DNA from: Leucaena leucocephala
Taxonomy: Eukaryota > Streptophyta > Magnoliopsida > Fabales > Fabaceae
Length of the DNA stretch: 64,000 nt
Assembly: GCA_037074615.1 (NCBI GenBank)
Contig: CM073520.1
Location: forward strand, 33,351,527 to 33,415,526
Reading direction: 5' to 3'
In this document: positions 45,986 to 59,600 of the stretch, in pieces
How positions within the stretch are numbered: the first letter of the stretch is position 1
Layout of the letters: each line of letters begins with the position of its first letter
Notes under the pieces: generated by a model
Database searches by the model: none
What the model was told of the DNA's origin: nothing
Seen by the model: only the letters and a program-made list of their open reading frames with translations
Translations under genes and position numbers: made by a program

Positions 45986-48900
45986 TGCACAAATTCTTTT
46001 AATATAACACTTAACACGGTTTACAATTTTTTGAAATAATAAATAATATCGATCATTAATACACATTTATTTAATTAATTTAATTTAATTAAAAAATTAA
46101 TTAAATTAATAAATATAATATATTTTTTTAAAATATTTTAATCATACACTTTAATGTTCTTTTTTTTCCTTCGTATTAATAGAAATAATTTGAACTCTAG
46201 CCCTTAATTTATTTTCCAAACTGATAACTTAATTTAATAATAAAACATAACAGTTGGGATGATTTTCCGGTGGACACAACTAAATGAAGAAATTGGCTCC
46301 GAAGCCAAGCCTAATTTACTATTGTGTCATCCTCACAAATTCGTTATATCGTTGTTCTGCTTGTTGCTTGATTGTTTCGCTCCAATTTGGAACTTGTCGA
46401 AATCGCTCAATGGCAGCGAGCTCTTCATTGCCACGTGATACTCCGAAGTTTGGATATCCTTGGCGGAATTCAACGATGGTCTCTATTACAACAACGTCGT
46501 GCGATCCTCCGACTCCGGTTCTTACTTGCTTCTTAATTCTATGCTACAAGTTTTCAGCTGAGCTTAAATAAAGAAAATCCAATTGGAATTATTTTTCCAG
46601 CCAAACGAGACTTTCTTTTTCCCTCCAATTTCTTGTTTGGTATGGATAATTCTTACAGAAATATGTTTCAATTCACTTGCTAATCATACTCCAACAATTT
46701 CAGGGTTGACATTGTTAGAGTTCTACTCGAGCAAGTACAAGAGTTCAGCTCCCTTGCAAGGGTAAGCTGGAACACTCAGACTGCATCAAAATTTATAACT
46801 ATTTTTTATTAACTTTATTTTCCTTGTTGGGTCCTCGCCCTGCTTAGAAACGAAGGAAAATAAAGTAAGTTGGGCAGGCTTAATGTCATCAAAAGCCACT
46901 TTTTTCCTTGTGAAAAAAAAAAATAAAGTAATTGAATATGCTTCATTGAGAATCAGTAGAAGGAGAATGAGTGTCAGCAGCTTCTGTTATGTATGCTAGG
47001 CTTCCTCCACTCAAACGGAGTTTGAAAGTGATAGTCAAGCTAGCGAAAAACGTGTCACAGCATTTCTTTCCATAAGCAGAAATAGATCATCCGCGATGAA
47101 CGTGCCTAAGATTATTCAGATGTTCTCCTAAATCCAAGGAAAAATGGTAAACAATAAGTTGATCCTGAAATTATGATATTTACCCAACGGTTTCTTCCAG
47201 TATCGTTTTTGGGATAGAATAATGTTTCTTCCTGCACACGTCTGTTTAGCCCTGTGAGTATTTGTAATTTGTGTATAATTTGAATTTTTTGGTCATTTCT
47301 AAGATTTTTCAAGTTTCTTTTGGTTTTAGGAAGGTTCCTGAACCTCTTGTATTTTTATTCTCCCAGAATCTTTGGTAAAATTATTCTCTTATAGCACGTT
47401 CTTTGTAAAATAGTTAGCATTTCAGTATTCTGATCTTCTAGGCCTTCTTCGCAATAAAAATTACATATTGAAATTTTAGCAGTTGGTTGCAGCGTATTCA
47501 GGGTGAGCGGGTCTGATCATCAAGGAATCTGAATTAGTAGGCTATATGGAACAAATTGTCTATACAGCTGATTCTTATCCTCATTAGCATGTTGTCTGCA
47601 GATAACAGTGGATGGAAAAATTGTCTCCTTTTGTTCGTTAATTGCTCTGGCATTTGTTGATGTTATTTCATTCACTATAAAACAAAGGAGACCTCACATC
47701 CTGAAATTTTCAGTTACTGGTTTTTGATACTAGACTTGAAAGATTTTTATGGCCAAAGGAGAGGTGAAAAACTTCCAAATGTCGTGGCAAATATATAATC
47801 CATGATTTCCCATAGTCTAATATCTTTTGTGTCAAGGAATATGAGATTTTAATTTACTAAAGGGAGCATAATCATTCAGAATCTTTCCCTGATCCTCCCA
47901 ACTACAATAAGTTGTTTCAAGTAGCAAACTAGTAGATTATTTTTAATAGTTTTGATCATCAACTGGGATATTGTCTATTCAAGTTTATGAACTAGTTGAT
48001 ATGCATTTAGATTACTCTAAATAAGCCTTCTGGCCTGCAAGTTCTACCTGGAGGTCTAAGGACAGTTTTAACACAGCTCCAGTGGGAAGCAAACAATCGG
48101 GGAACATATGTGACATGCCAAGGGCCTCACCCTGTTCCAGTACATCGTTTTTTGGGGCGGGGGGGGGGAACTTCAGGTTAAATTTCTGTAAAAGGACATC
48201 TCATCTTGAATTAAGTGATATGAGTAAAATATGGATACCAATTGCGAGGAGTTTAAGGCCCTTCAATAGTTTCTTAATTGATAGTTTAACTGGAAGTGGA
48301 AATAGTATTTACTAAGTTACTCCCTGAGACATTATGTAAGTATGACTGACTAAATTGTTTTTCTATACATTAGCTAATGTTTTAACCAGGTTGGCCGTTC
48401 TTAACTCTTTTCAAGATTGATTGATAGTATCTCAGGAATTTTATAGACTTGCATCATATTTTGCCGATGGAACATCTCATATTGAAAGAAGCAGGTTTGT
48501 TGCATGTGCTTATTCTTTCTGCACTAAAATAAAGATGTCTCAGCTTAAAAAGTTTGCATTTCAATTTTTAAAATATAAATTGTGTATATATATTAATGCC
48601 TATTGATATAAATTTTGTACATACTACTTTTTAATTCTTTTGAAAGTATTCTACTATTCTTAAGTGGTCATTGGTTAAAACATCAAAATCCAATCAAAAT
48701 GTTAATTTGATTGTAAGATATCTAAAACACCCCTGATTAACAATATTTAAAATTCTTACTAGTTGTTTTTAAATCTTGATGCTATATGACTTACTCTTAA
48801 TAATTAGTAATGGTTATAAGGCCATTATAAGCAAATTGGGGGAGTTTTAACCATTCAAGCAATTAATCTAGCTTTAGACCTGTTTATTATGTCTCAATTA

Positions 48901-49902
48901 AACACTTGTGATAGTATCATTTCGATAAAGGACTGAATGGTAATGTAGTTTTGAAATATAAGGGATCCTTGAAGGTTCTGTGTATTTTATGATCTTTTTT
49001 GATAGGAAAAATACTGTAAAGGGGATTTGGAAATTTTATATTGTCCAACTTCAAATCATGTCCTGAAAGGAACTCTTTGGGGAGGTATTTGATAATGGTT
49101 GTTCATGAGGAGATTGAGGGAATTGAAACTAGGTTACCTGGTGTCCTGTAATTTGTACATTCCTTTTAAGAATAATATCAATTAATTCATGTCACCAAAA
49201 ACTATCAATTAGTTCCAAATCCAACATTGTTTTGGCAAATATCTGGCCATAAATCCTTGATAACTTCCTTAGTTGTTTAGGGGTTTCAAAAGAGATTTTT
49301 GGTTTGTTATGCTTGGTTGGAAGGAGATCACCATTCACTACTTCTATCACTTGTCTGAGAAGTGGGTGCTGGTTATTTAGTTTGTATTATCCTGTTACAT
49401 AAGACCATGATTGCATTAAAAGAATAAAGATGAACTACTAAATTCTCTTCAGTTAAATTTTCACATAAGGTTGTCACCTCTTTTCACTCATCGTATTCTC
49501 TTGTTTCCAATAACAGATACCAACAAGGAGCTTGGGAAAATTGCAACGATTTATAGAGCCCTTGTAAGTGAGATAGTTGACAATGATAAGGTAATATGCT
49601 GACATATTTTCTATAAAAGTTTGGCGAGGGTATGTGATTGTTCTCAGATTTCTGATAATACTCCTCTAAAATAACGGATTAAAAAAAGAGCAATATAAGT
49701 TTAAATAAGATTTAAAGGTTCGGGAGGTCAGGAACTGTTTGTTCAAGTGATTGGCAAACTTATTCCACCACAGGAGGTCTTTCACTTCTGTAATTAGTTT
49801 TAAAGCTTCAGTAGTTAAATGAAGTTCCATCAAAATTAACTCTGTACTTTTTGCAACTTCCTTCTTCATTATGTATATTTGTTTAGATTGTTGTTCAAGA
49901 TT

Positions 49903-52900
49903 AACTCCACCTACGCATGTAGCCGGTCCCAAGCCCGGGTAAAGGAGGAGGGTTGTGTTAGGTCCCGACAGCCAACGTAAAACTTGTCGAATCTTATGAA
50001 CATGGACATATGAAGAAATTGCGCTAATACTAGGTCGTTGCCCGTAAGTAACGCGCTGTATGGCTCGAGTACAGTGAGAAGTGAGCAAGGGCCGCTGCAT
50101 CGTCGCCCGGATGTAGTGTTAAATGAGCAAGGGTTACCGCTCTCTTATGGACGGAGGCGGCTAAAGAAGCTAGTTCAGGAGAGAAAGATTAGATTTGGCA
50201 CTTGGAATATTGGAACTATGACCGAAAAAGCGTGGGAGGTGGTGGGTGAAATGGTAAAGCGAAAGATTAACATCTTGTGCTTTCAGGAAACTAAATGGGT
50301 TGGAGAAAAATCTCGGGAGATCAATGAGTAAAAATTTTGGTATACAGGTAAAACAAGTACAAGGAATGGTGTTGGTATCATTGTGGATAAAGAGTGGAAG
50401 ACGAATGTGGTGGATGTTAAAAGGATTGATGACAGAATTATATCTTTAAGAATAATTGTTGGTAGGGATACAATCAACATTATTAGTGCTTATGCACCTC
50501 AAGTGGGAACAGAAGCACATCTTAAAGAAAAGTTTTGGGAAGATTTGGAGGGGCTGATTCAGAGCATACCACTTACTGAAAAGATTTTTATTGGTGGGGA
50601 TCTTAATGGTCATGTTGGTAAGGAAGCAGGGCAATATGCAGTGGCTCATGGTGGTTTTGGTTTTGGGAAAATTAATATTGAAGGGCAATCTATCCTTGAG
50701 TTTTCCTTAGCTTACAACCTTAAGATTGTCAACACGTGCTTTAAGAAGCGGGAGGAGCACTTGATCACATACAAGAGTGGGGTCCACAGATCACAGATTG
50801 ATTTCTTTTTGGTAAGGAGTCAAGACAGAAGACTTTGTACAAATTGTAAAGTGATTCCAGGGGACGGAGTGACAACTCAGCATAGGTTAATGGTCCTTGA
50901 CGTGCGTATTAAGTGTAGGAATGAAAAGCGGCAACATGTTTTAAACACAAGAGTCAAGTGGTGGCAGCTAAAGGGGGAGAAGAGGGAAACTTTTAAAAGA
51001 ACTATGTTAAATGAGAGGATTTGGGAGGTGCAGGAAAATGCTGATATCATGTGGAAGGAAATGGCTGAAAAGGTCCGAGCGGTTGCTAAAGTAATTTTGG
51101 GGGAATCTAAAGGTTTTGGTCGACGAGATAAGGAGATTTGGTGGTGGAACGAGGATGTACAACAGAAAGTTAAGTACAAGAGAGACTGTTTCAAAGCTAT
51201 ACACTTATGTAATAATACCGAAAATTGGGAAAAGTATCGTTTAGCTAAGAAGGAAACTAAAAAGGCGGTGAGTGCAGCTCGTTTTAAGGCTTTTGAGGAA
51301 TTTTATAAGGAGTTAGAAACAAAGTCGGGAGAACGAAAGATTTATAAGATTGCAAGAGACAGGGAAAGGAAATCGAGGGATTTGGATCAAGTACGATGTA
51401 TTAAGGATGAAGAGAGCAATGTTTTGGTTGCAGATAGTGATATTAAAGAACGGTGGGAGATTTATTTTTACAAATTGTTTAATGATGAGGGAGGAGGGTC
51501 AAGTTTTGAGCTAGAGGATTTAACAGGAGAAGTTGAACCAAATTTAGCTTTTTACCGTATGATCTGTGTTGGCGAGGTTAAAGAAGCGCTTAAGAAAATG
51601 GAAAATAGTAAAGCTGTTGGACCTGATGGTATTCCTATTGAAGTTTGGAAGTGTTTAGGTGAAGCGGGGGTAGTGTGGCTTGCTAAACTTTTTAATGTGA
51701 TCTTAAACTCTAAGAAAATGCCGGATGACTGGAGGAAAAGTACTTTAGTTCCTATTTACAAAAACAAAGGAGATATCCAAAATTGTGCAAACTACAGAGG
51801 GATAAAGCTTATGAGTCATACTATGAAGTTGTGGGAAAAGGTAATTGAACACAGATTGAGATTAGAGACTGATATTACTGAGAATCAGTGTGGTTTCATG
51901 CCGGGTAGATCTACAATAGAGGCGATTTATTTATTAAGGGAGTTAATGGAAAGGTACCGGACTAAAAGAAGAGACTTGCATATGGTCTTCATTGATTTAG
52001 AAAAAGCATATGATCGAGTGCCAAGGGAGGTGCTTTGGAAAGCTTTGGAAAAGAAAGGTGTACGCATGGCATATATCAAGATAATAAAAGATATGTATGA
52101 GGGGGTAACAACTACTGTAAGAACGTCTGGGGGCGAAACAAAGGATTTTCTCATAAGGATTGGTCTACATCAGGGATCATCCTTGAATCCTTATTTATTT
52201 AATCTAGTAGTGGATGTTCTAACTAAGTCTATTCAAGAGGAAATCCCTAAGTGCATGCTTTTTGCAGACGATATAGTTCTGGTGGCGGAATCAAGAGAAG
52301 AAATTAATTTTAAACTTGAGTTATGGAGAAGTACTTTAGAGTCGAAGGGTTTCCGTCTGAGTAGAAGTAAGACTGAATATATGCATTGTAATTTTGATAA
52401 GAGGCAAGTTAGAAGTAACTTGGAGGTCAAATTGGGGGATCAAATTATTCCACAAATAGATAAGTTCAAATATTTGGGATCAATTATACAGAAGGACGGT
52501 GAAATTTTGGAAGATGTTCATCATAGAATTCAGGCCGGGTGGTTTAAATGGAGAAAGGCTATTGGGGTTATATGTGATCGAAAAGTACCAGATAAAGTAA
52601 AAGGAAAGTTTTATCGCACTGCTATAAGACCAGCAATGCTTTATGGAAGTGAATGCTGGGCTTTAAAAGGACAGCACGAGCATAAAGTTGGGGTAGCTGA
52701 GATGAGGATGTTGAGATGGATGTGTGGACATACAAGAAAAGATAAGATTCGTAATGAACATATACGGGGAAGAGTTGGAGTGGCACCTATTGAAGAGAAA
52801 ATAGTAGAAAACCGTCTTAGGTGGTTTGGACACGTACAAAGAAGGCCAAGGGATGCGCCAGTGAAGAGGGTGGATCAAACAGTATGGACACCGGTTAAAA

Positions 52901-53065
52901 GGAATAGAGGAAGGCCAAAGAGAACGCTCAAAGAGGTCATTGAGCGGAATCTCTTGGTTAATAACCTATCCAAGGATTTAGTTTTTGATAGAGCACAATG
53001 GCGTCGTATGATCCATGTAGTCGACCCCATTTAATGGGATAAGGCTTGTTGTTGTTGTTGTTGTT
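49903..53065 (+). mobile_element. full-length RTE-type LINE, about 3.16 kb
   Basis: A non-LTR retrotransposon with a 135-bp leader, one long endonuclease-RT frame and a 3' end of (GTT)n microsatellite, which is typical of RTE elements. The target-site duplication GTTGTTCAAGATT is at 49890-49902 and 53066-53078; its first bases overlap the tail, so the true length is 8-13 bp. It sits sense-oriented in an intron of the PUS5 pseudogene. Three 5'-truncated relatives lie at 9974, 10768 and 17485. Confidence 0.95.
50038..53034 (+). pseudogene. RTE LINE endonuclease-reverse transcriptase, one premature stop
   Basis: A single frame of 999 codons including the terminator, interrupted once by TAA at 50329-50331; the piece 50383-53034 alone is 883 codons. 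APE endonuclease motifs: FGTWNIGTMT, CFQETKW, ISAYAPQVG, GGDLNGHVG, SQIDFFLV and the terminal His in QHRLMVLDV. RT motifs: ANYRGIKLMSH, QCGFMPGRST, DLEKAYDRVPRE, GLHQGSSLNPYLFN and the catalytic FADD at about 52260-52272. A C-terminal region with YGSECWALK and NRLRWFGHVQRRP follows, as in plant RTE proteins. The stop falls between the second and third endonuclease motifs, so the downstream protein would lack the endonuclease N-terminus. Otherwise the frame is open, so this copy is young. Confidence 0.93.
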
Positions 53066-56000
53066 GTTGTTCAAGATTGTATTAAACAGACTGAAACCAG
53101 AACTCCCATGTTTTTGAATCAAAAGGGAAATGAAGCTTTTTCTTTTCAGCCAATTGGGAAATTGAGTTGTTTATTCCTCCTTGTATAGGATCCTTTCACC
53201 CTTTTTTTCTCTAAACTGACTTACTAGAACTACAATGTTTAAAATACATAGCTTTTACGTAGCTTTAACAACGAACTGATTTTTTCACTCTGTAGGTGAT
53301 TATCAAGCAGCCAATTGGAACAATAAAATATCCTGGTGTTGATAAAGGGCTGCATGTTGCTTCCCCATCAGGTTGGTTTTGAGTGCTTCTTTCAAAGCCA
53401 TAATGTGCATAAGATCATGGTCTTTGTTAACTTAATGGATCATCGTCTTTATTGAGCTACCATTGGGCTTTTGTCATAATATTGGCTATTTAATCATATG
53501 TTACACAACAAATTTCTTCTCATTATTTTGACATTTGTTTTTCTATCATTTAATTGGCTTCTTATCATCTTATGCTCTGTTCTTTTCATTTAGACAGGAA
53601 AACCAGCTCTCAGTGTAGTGGATGATCTAGAAAGAAATATACAAGAAAACTGCACATTGGTCCAGGTGGCTAAATTTAATTTTTATGATAACATATGATC
53701 CTCTATCTAATTTCTAACCCCATAGACTTGGGTTCTGGGGAACATGCAACATCACGAGGGAAAGAATGAACGTCCGCTGATTCTTATTTATTTTAAATGT
53801 TGTATAAAATATGATCATTGTAATAACGTATTTTATTGTATACAGCAAAGGAAGCATATATCTAAACACATTTGCACCTCAGTATCTTTTATCATAATCA
53901 TGTTGCATCATTTTAAGAGTCTTAGGTAATGACTGATAAATATTTCCGCTGGGTGTGGGCGTGTGGGTTTTAAATAAAGAAGTTCAATATGTCATATGCA
54001 TATAGATTGACCGAAGGTCTACCTAGGCATCCTGAACAAAGTAAACATCTTTGGCTTGCGTGCATTTAAATTGTGCTGATTATAGCATTATCATTTTCTC
54101 GGATTGGATTGTCTGACAGGTCAATCCGCATTCATCTATCTTTCATAGGGCATCCTCTATTAGGTGAACATTTCGTTGAGTTATTTATTGTGCTACATGT
54201 GAAGAGTAATCAGGTGAAATTTTCTAAGTCATGTTATTGGAAAACAGTAGTCTAGTCTGAGAACAAACTGACTCACTCTTCCCATGAAAAAGTTGTTGAA
54301 TTTTGCAAGTTCTGAGTCAGCCAAGAAATGTATGACTTCCTTTTTTTTGTCATGTACATAAATCATTGTCCTTTGTAGGCCTAAGTTTCAGAGGCACGTT
54401 CGTATTTCCATGTTTTATTACAGTGAAATGAGAATCTGGCCGTATGCTATAGGGACACGATACTCTTGTCTCCATCAACCTGAACTCAAGATAATGTAAA
54501 TATGCTTGTTGCTTGCATAAACAGTGCCCATGATTGCTGACAAAAAAAGAAGTGTCCATAATCCATATCATCTGATTTCCAGTTTCTTCAGCTTGATCCT
54601 GCATCTTTTTGTCCTTGTCATTTTTCCACTGTACCATTTTCAATTTACATGTCAATATTCGTGTTTTTTGGCCGTAGATTAGATTAGCAAATTTATCAAT
54701 TTACCTTATTGCTAACCCTGACTGCTTTTCTAATAGAAGCTCCGCATTAATCATACAAGTAAACCTCAATCACCGATCAGCAACTTTGCCTTGCCAGAAA
54801 TACTTAAATCGTTACATTTTGAGATCTTGCATTAAGTTTCTGCTACTGCTGGTTAATCGTGAGGCACCTATTAATTATAATTGTTTGAATTAATCTTGAT
54901 TTCGCAAAAGCTTAAACATGAGTTTGTCTCTTACCAGGCGATCCACTATATGCGGTTGGTGGGCAACCCCAATGCTTTGACTACAATGTTCCAGATAAGA
55001 TATTTGCTGAAGATGGGTAAGGACACATTATGGACACTTTCATTTATTTAACACTAAATCATTCGATTGTGTAGTTGCCAGATTATTTCAAATTCTCTCA
55101 TGAAATGATCTTTGCCATATATTGTGCACAAATTAACTGGAGAAAAATTAGAGTCCCTACAAGTTTGTGAAATTAATGCATGTGCTCTTCTGATTCTTGA
55201 CTTCTGGCCTTTTAACAAGCACATTTAAGGACTTTCTTTTCTTTTCTTTCAAAATAAAAACAGCCACTGCTAAGTGGAAAACTCTGATTGTGTATATTTT
55301 TTCTTCATAGAGAACACAAGACAATGAAACTTTTGGTCATAAACAAATACAATTACACCACATATGCGTCTAGAATTACATATCTGTTAAAGAAGCGGTC
55401 ACTTTGCGCACTATATTCCATTCACACCCCTTTTTATAACCCACCTTACTTCCCCTTTAAACCATAAAGACTAGTTATGTATAGTTATGATCCTTTAGGA
55501 CTTGATTGATAAATATTAAACTTGAACCAAATCAATAGTTAAGGCAAACTCGAGGGACTAAAAGTTTCAATTTCCCTGAACATAATTAATGGTTGCACGA
55601 ATCATTCTTTGGCATGTTCTGTGCTTTTACAAGATATATGTAAATTATGAAAAGGAAAAACCCTTTGCAGAAAATAAATGTCGAAACCAATCTACTTGGT
55701 TGACATGCTCAACAATTGCAATTTTATGGTATCTTTGTAATTGTCACGTAATCCAAAACTTGAAGCAGTGAGGGACGGTGGACGAATTTGGATTACTTCT
55801 TTAATTCCGTTTGTTCTTTGATTATTCAGCAATGACAGAAAGTTAATTTGAAATTTGATCTGTTATCTATTGCTGCGTATTTTATATAGGGGTTACCCAA
55901 AACCTCCTCAGCCTGTTCCTGGAGATTGTGGCTACCATCTGCATGCACATCAATTGGTCATTTCCCATCCCATGACAAGTGAGGTACAATATTAATTAAA

Positions 56001-56670
56001 TGTTATCTCAAATTCAGTGATCCCATGACAAACCATTTTGTAATGTAATTCAATTCTGCTACAATTGTTTTAAAGAGTTGCTTTTATGCTGTTTAGTTGC
56101 ATGGCTTTATTAGGGAGACTTGATTCTCAATTTTTTTTTTGGCCTAAAAAGACACTATTAAAGACGTCTAGGAAACATACAACCCGTAAAGTCAGGCAGA
56201 AGAGCTGACTGACACATGGGCAGGGTGACCATCTCATAATAAGGACTGAACTGGTGGATTTAAACCTAACTGCTTGGATTTTTTAAAGTGTAGTTTTGAT
56301 TTGTTTTCCCTTTAAGGTGAAGTCTTATTTTTTTATGTAATGATTCTGATTCTGCTGTCCAAATTTGAAAATTAATTTTCAATCTGTGTGCTTGCAGGTT
56401 ATTGAGATCATCGCTCCCGTTCCCACCATCCTCCAGACAGAACGAGGCCAAGGAGTTCGGCGTTTAGTGGAGCCCAAGTAGTAAAGCTCAGAATGATGAT
56501 CCATAAAAGAGAGGGAGAAAACAGAGTTGCTGCCATATTATAAGTACCTAAATAATTTACCAAAAAACGGGCTTGGGAACCTGTCAAATTGACCTATCAC
56601 TGTATTGAGCAATAACAAAAATATAATACAGATCGCGGCAAAAGAAAACGTTTGCCGCTGAACACGTCTA

Positions 56671-59600
56671 CTACCTGCTTAAGTCCCCTTTTTTTCCTCC
56701 CCATGATTCATCTTCGCTCATGATACTACTTCCATTATGACCACCATACTGCTCAGAATTGGAATAATGCATTTTAATGGCTGCCACAAAATCTGAGACA
56801 CCACTGTGTGATCCTCCCACCCGAATACCGGTCCTTCCAACACCATTCAATCCAGCCATTCCTCTCCCCTGCTGCTGTAAATTTGCTATTGCTTCAAAAC
56901 CATTTCTTCTCTGCACCTCAGAAAACACATCTTGCCGGTTTTTCATGTCTACCATAAAAGGCTGCACTTTCGGGGCATCCCTACTTCTACACATCTGATA
57001 ATCAATTACACCATTGCTGCTATTGATTTCTCGAGTTGTGAATGCAGTGCCATTCATGTGCTGTTCATTACTCTTGGCAAATGCATGCAATGACTGCTGC
57101 TCCAGTTTAGATGAGGATGTAGCATAATTACTAAAGGCAGCAGGATATTTTGCAAGCAAGATGGCAGAATCAGGTAACGAAGGAATGCCAGTCTGTATTT
57201 TATTCCCATCCCAATAACCATAACTCCTCATGGGAACATTTTCAAGGCCTATATCGTAATCACCACAATCGAACTTCAAAATTGTTGAATTTCCATCAGG
57301 ATTTTGATGGCAATGACCATTAAATTTCAGGGTGGAAGCCTTGCTGCCACTCATCTTCGGATGACGGGTACCAGTTTCTTCACGTCCCTTGGAATTCAAA
57401 TTAGATTTCTGAGTAGATGAAGGATTGGTTAATATCTTCCCAAACAACTTCACATCACCATTTCTGGAAGTCACTTCAGAATCTACTGAATGGCGTGACT
57501 CTGATTTATAACGATCACAGGCTTGTTCAGTCTTTTGGGACATGAGTGTCAATTCAGATGCTGAACTGCTGCAACTAACATTACCCTTCACTTCCTGTTT
57601 AATGGGCAAGGAAAAGCCTTGCAGGATGCTACTAGCCTCAACATGGTCCAATAGATGGCTGGGAATATGAGCATGTTGACCATCTTTGCTAGTGGAATTT
57701 TGACGGTGCACGTCTCTACTCCCCTGAAAATTCTGTGCAGAAGGCAGGTGATCTTGAATAACTTTTTGCTCACCATGAACAGCAATAGTATCTTGCAACA
57801 ATAATTTTTTATTGGACTGAATATCCCCCAGTGGCAATGCTGATATACAGGGCTCTCCATGAGACGCTTGGTGCTTATTATCAACTTCAAGATTCAAGCC
57901 TGTACAAGAAGCGCCTGCAGGTAAGGGCGAAGCATTTACCATTGTACTTGAATCTTGGACTGGGCTTTTTGATTCAGCTAAATCAGCAACTGCTTCACGT
58001 TTATTATCCCTATCATCAAGACATGGAGGCAGTGATTGTTTCTGCCCTGTTAACTCCTTTCCAAGACCCCCGGAAGAAACCTCAGAAACCACTTCAGCCT
58101 CAGCAACAGAGTTAGATTGGTATGGTACAGAATCTGTAACTGCACCTGCCAATTTATTTGCTTCAACTTCTCCCACTTCTACACTAAATAACATATTCAT
58201 AGCTGTCTGGCCACTGGCAGGACCAGACTTGTCAGAACTGTAAAAGACATCCCCACCACCAACATGGCCCAGTTTAGGCTTATCATCCATTTCACAAGCA
58301 TCAGAAACCATATCATCCACATCTTCACCATCTTGATCCACTTCTACCCCAATATTATTTGATTTATTCAAATCAGTTGACAAGACCATGGGTTCAACAA
58401 AATTAAATTCATCAGAGTACGCATTCTTGACAGACAATGGCTGATCCTCATCAGTTCTAGTGCCTGACCTATCAGCGCCAATTGCTGAATCAGTCTCTAC
58501 AACACATGCATCATCTGTATCACTCCCACCACCATCTGCATCATCATTCACTGGGTATCCTGCATTTACAAACTTGGGCCTCATGAGATCCAATCCAAGA
58601 CATTTCCTAGCCTTGCTGAAGAACACTTTACACTGATCTTGGGACCTTGAACCTACACACCGTGATATCTTAGCAAAGTCCTTCCCATAAGATGATACAG
58701 CCTGAAGAAAAGCTGACCTCTCCTCATCAGTCCAATCAGCAGGATCCATCTCCTCACAGCTCTCATCTGAACAGGTATCATCATCAACACTATGAGTAAC
58801 AACAGGCATCAACCATTGCTTTTTCCCAGGGTTTGTTCTAAGGCTCTTCTCCCTGCTACCCTCTACAGGATCAACAGAACTTGTTATGCAAGAACTCATA
58901 GCCTCAGATGATATAGAACCACATATACCAGCCAATACATCAGCTGCAACTACCTCTCTTTCATCCCTAAGAGCATCAAAACTGTTAGGTCTCTCTAGAA
59001 GGCTATTCTCCCCCTTCGATCTTTTCATATTACCATAGCCCCCTAGAAGAGAATTTCCCGAACGCAATTTTTTATTACCATTTATTCTGTCTGCATGGCC
59101 TGCTATCACTGAAGCTGCACTCAAAATCTCAAGCGAAGCAACATTTATTTCTCTATTCCATTTTTTACCTGATGCTACCAAGTCAGTGTTGGTCAAATAT
59201 GACTTCCCTAGCTTCCTAACATCCTGCTTGATTTTCTCAAAACACTCAGATTTATGATTTTTGTAATAGAACTCAACACAGTCAGCAGTTGTCTTGTGAT
59301 CAAGAAAAGAAGCAATTTTCCAAAAGTCTTTCCCAAAAGCAGCAAATTTCTCCAAGAAAATATCTTTCTCTTCTGATGTCCAAGGGTTGATCATAGCCCT
59401 CTCTTTCTCATACCCCAAAGGATCTTCAATCAACCCATTACTGCATGGAAACCTCGATACCATCTTTTCCTTCTCATCCAAAATTAATGCTGGCATCTTC
59501 AAGGTGCTCCGGTAAACTTTAACTTGGGGATCAGAGAGAAGTTTGCTGGCAAAATTATTTATCTCGGATGTTGGAACCAAGCTTAAATTATTTCCTGCTG

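Larger units (their letters stand above)
40448..46409. other. repeat-rich intergenic spacer
   Basis: Six kilobases without a gene I can support. It contains SINE copies at 41480-41667, 41883-42151, 42169-42348, 42375-42574, 43275-43523 and 45785-45985, a perfect 201-bp tandem duplication (44371-44771), a TIR element (44874-45647) and short direct repeats at 42601-42686 and 45721-45771. The rest is AT-rich. Confidence 0.7.
46410..56481 (+). pseudogene. RNA pseudouridine synthase 5-like pseudogene
   Basis: RluA-type enzymes isomerise uridine to pseudouridine in structured RNA. Recognisable exons: 46410-46517, 46704-46761, about 47478-47508, from 47601, about 47968-48200, 48436-48494, 49517-49590, 53296-53371, 53599-53665, to 54163, 54938-55016, 55890-55983, 56398-56481. 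Clear pieces are FYSSKYKSSAPLQG, LNKPSGLQVLPGG, YFADGTSHIERS, VIIKQPIGTIKYPGV, DPLYAVGGQPQCFD and GYHLHAHQLVISHPMTSE. Lesions: one base missing near 46464 (exon 1 is 108 nt where phase needs 109); the exon between 47601 and 48010 is unrecognisable; the active-site HRL(G)RGTSG region is destroyed by a G-run at about 48158-48168; phase is lost at 49517; the RPHQ motif is missing near 54110. A 3.2-kb LINE lies in the intron after 49590. The 3' half is better preserved. Arabidopsis counterpart from memory: At3g52260. Confidence 0.85.

Noticed and set aside
46284..46409. In-frame upstream ATG extending PUS5 by 42 codons
   Set aside because: The family starts with the MAASSSLPRDTPKFGYPW-like sequence at 46410; the upstream part is not conserved in the family as I remember it.
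50383..53034. Treating the 883-codon frame as a complete host or LINE gene
   Set aside because: The endonuclease N-terminal motifs lie upstream in the same frame, cut off by the TAA at 50329, and the whole unit is bounded by a target-site duplication.
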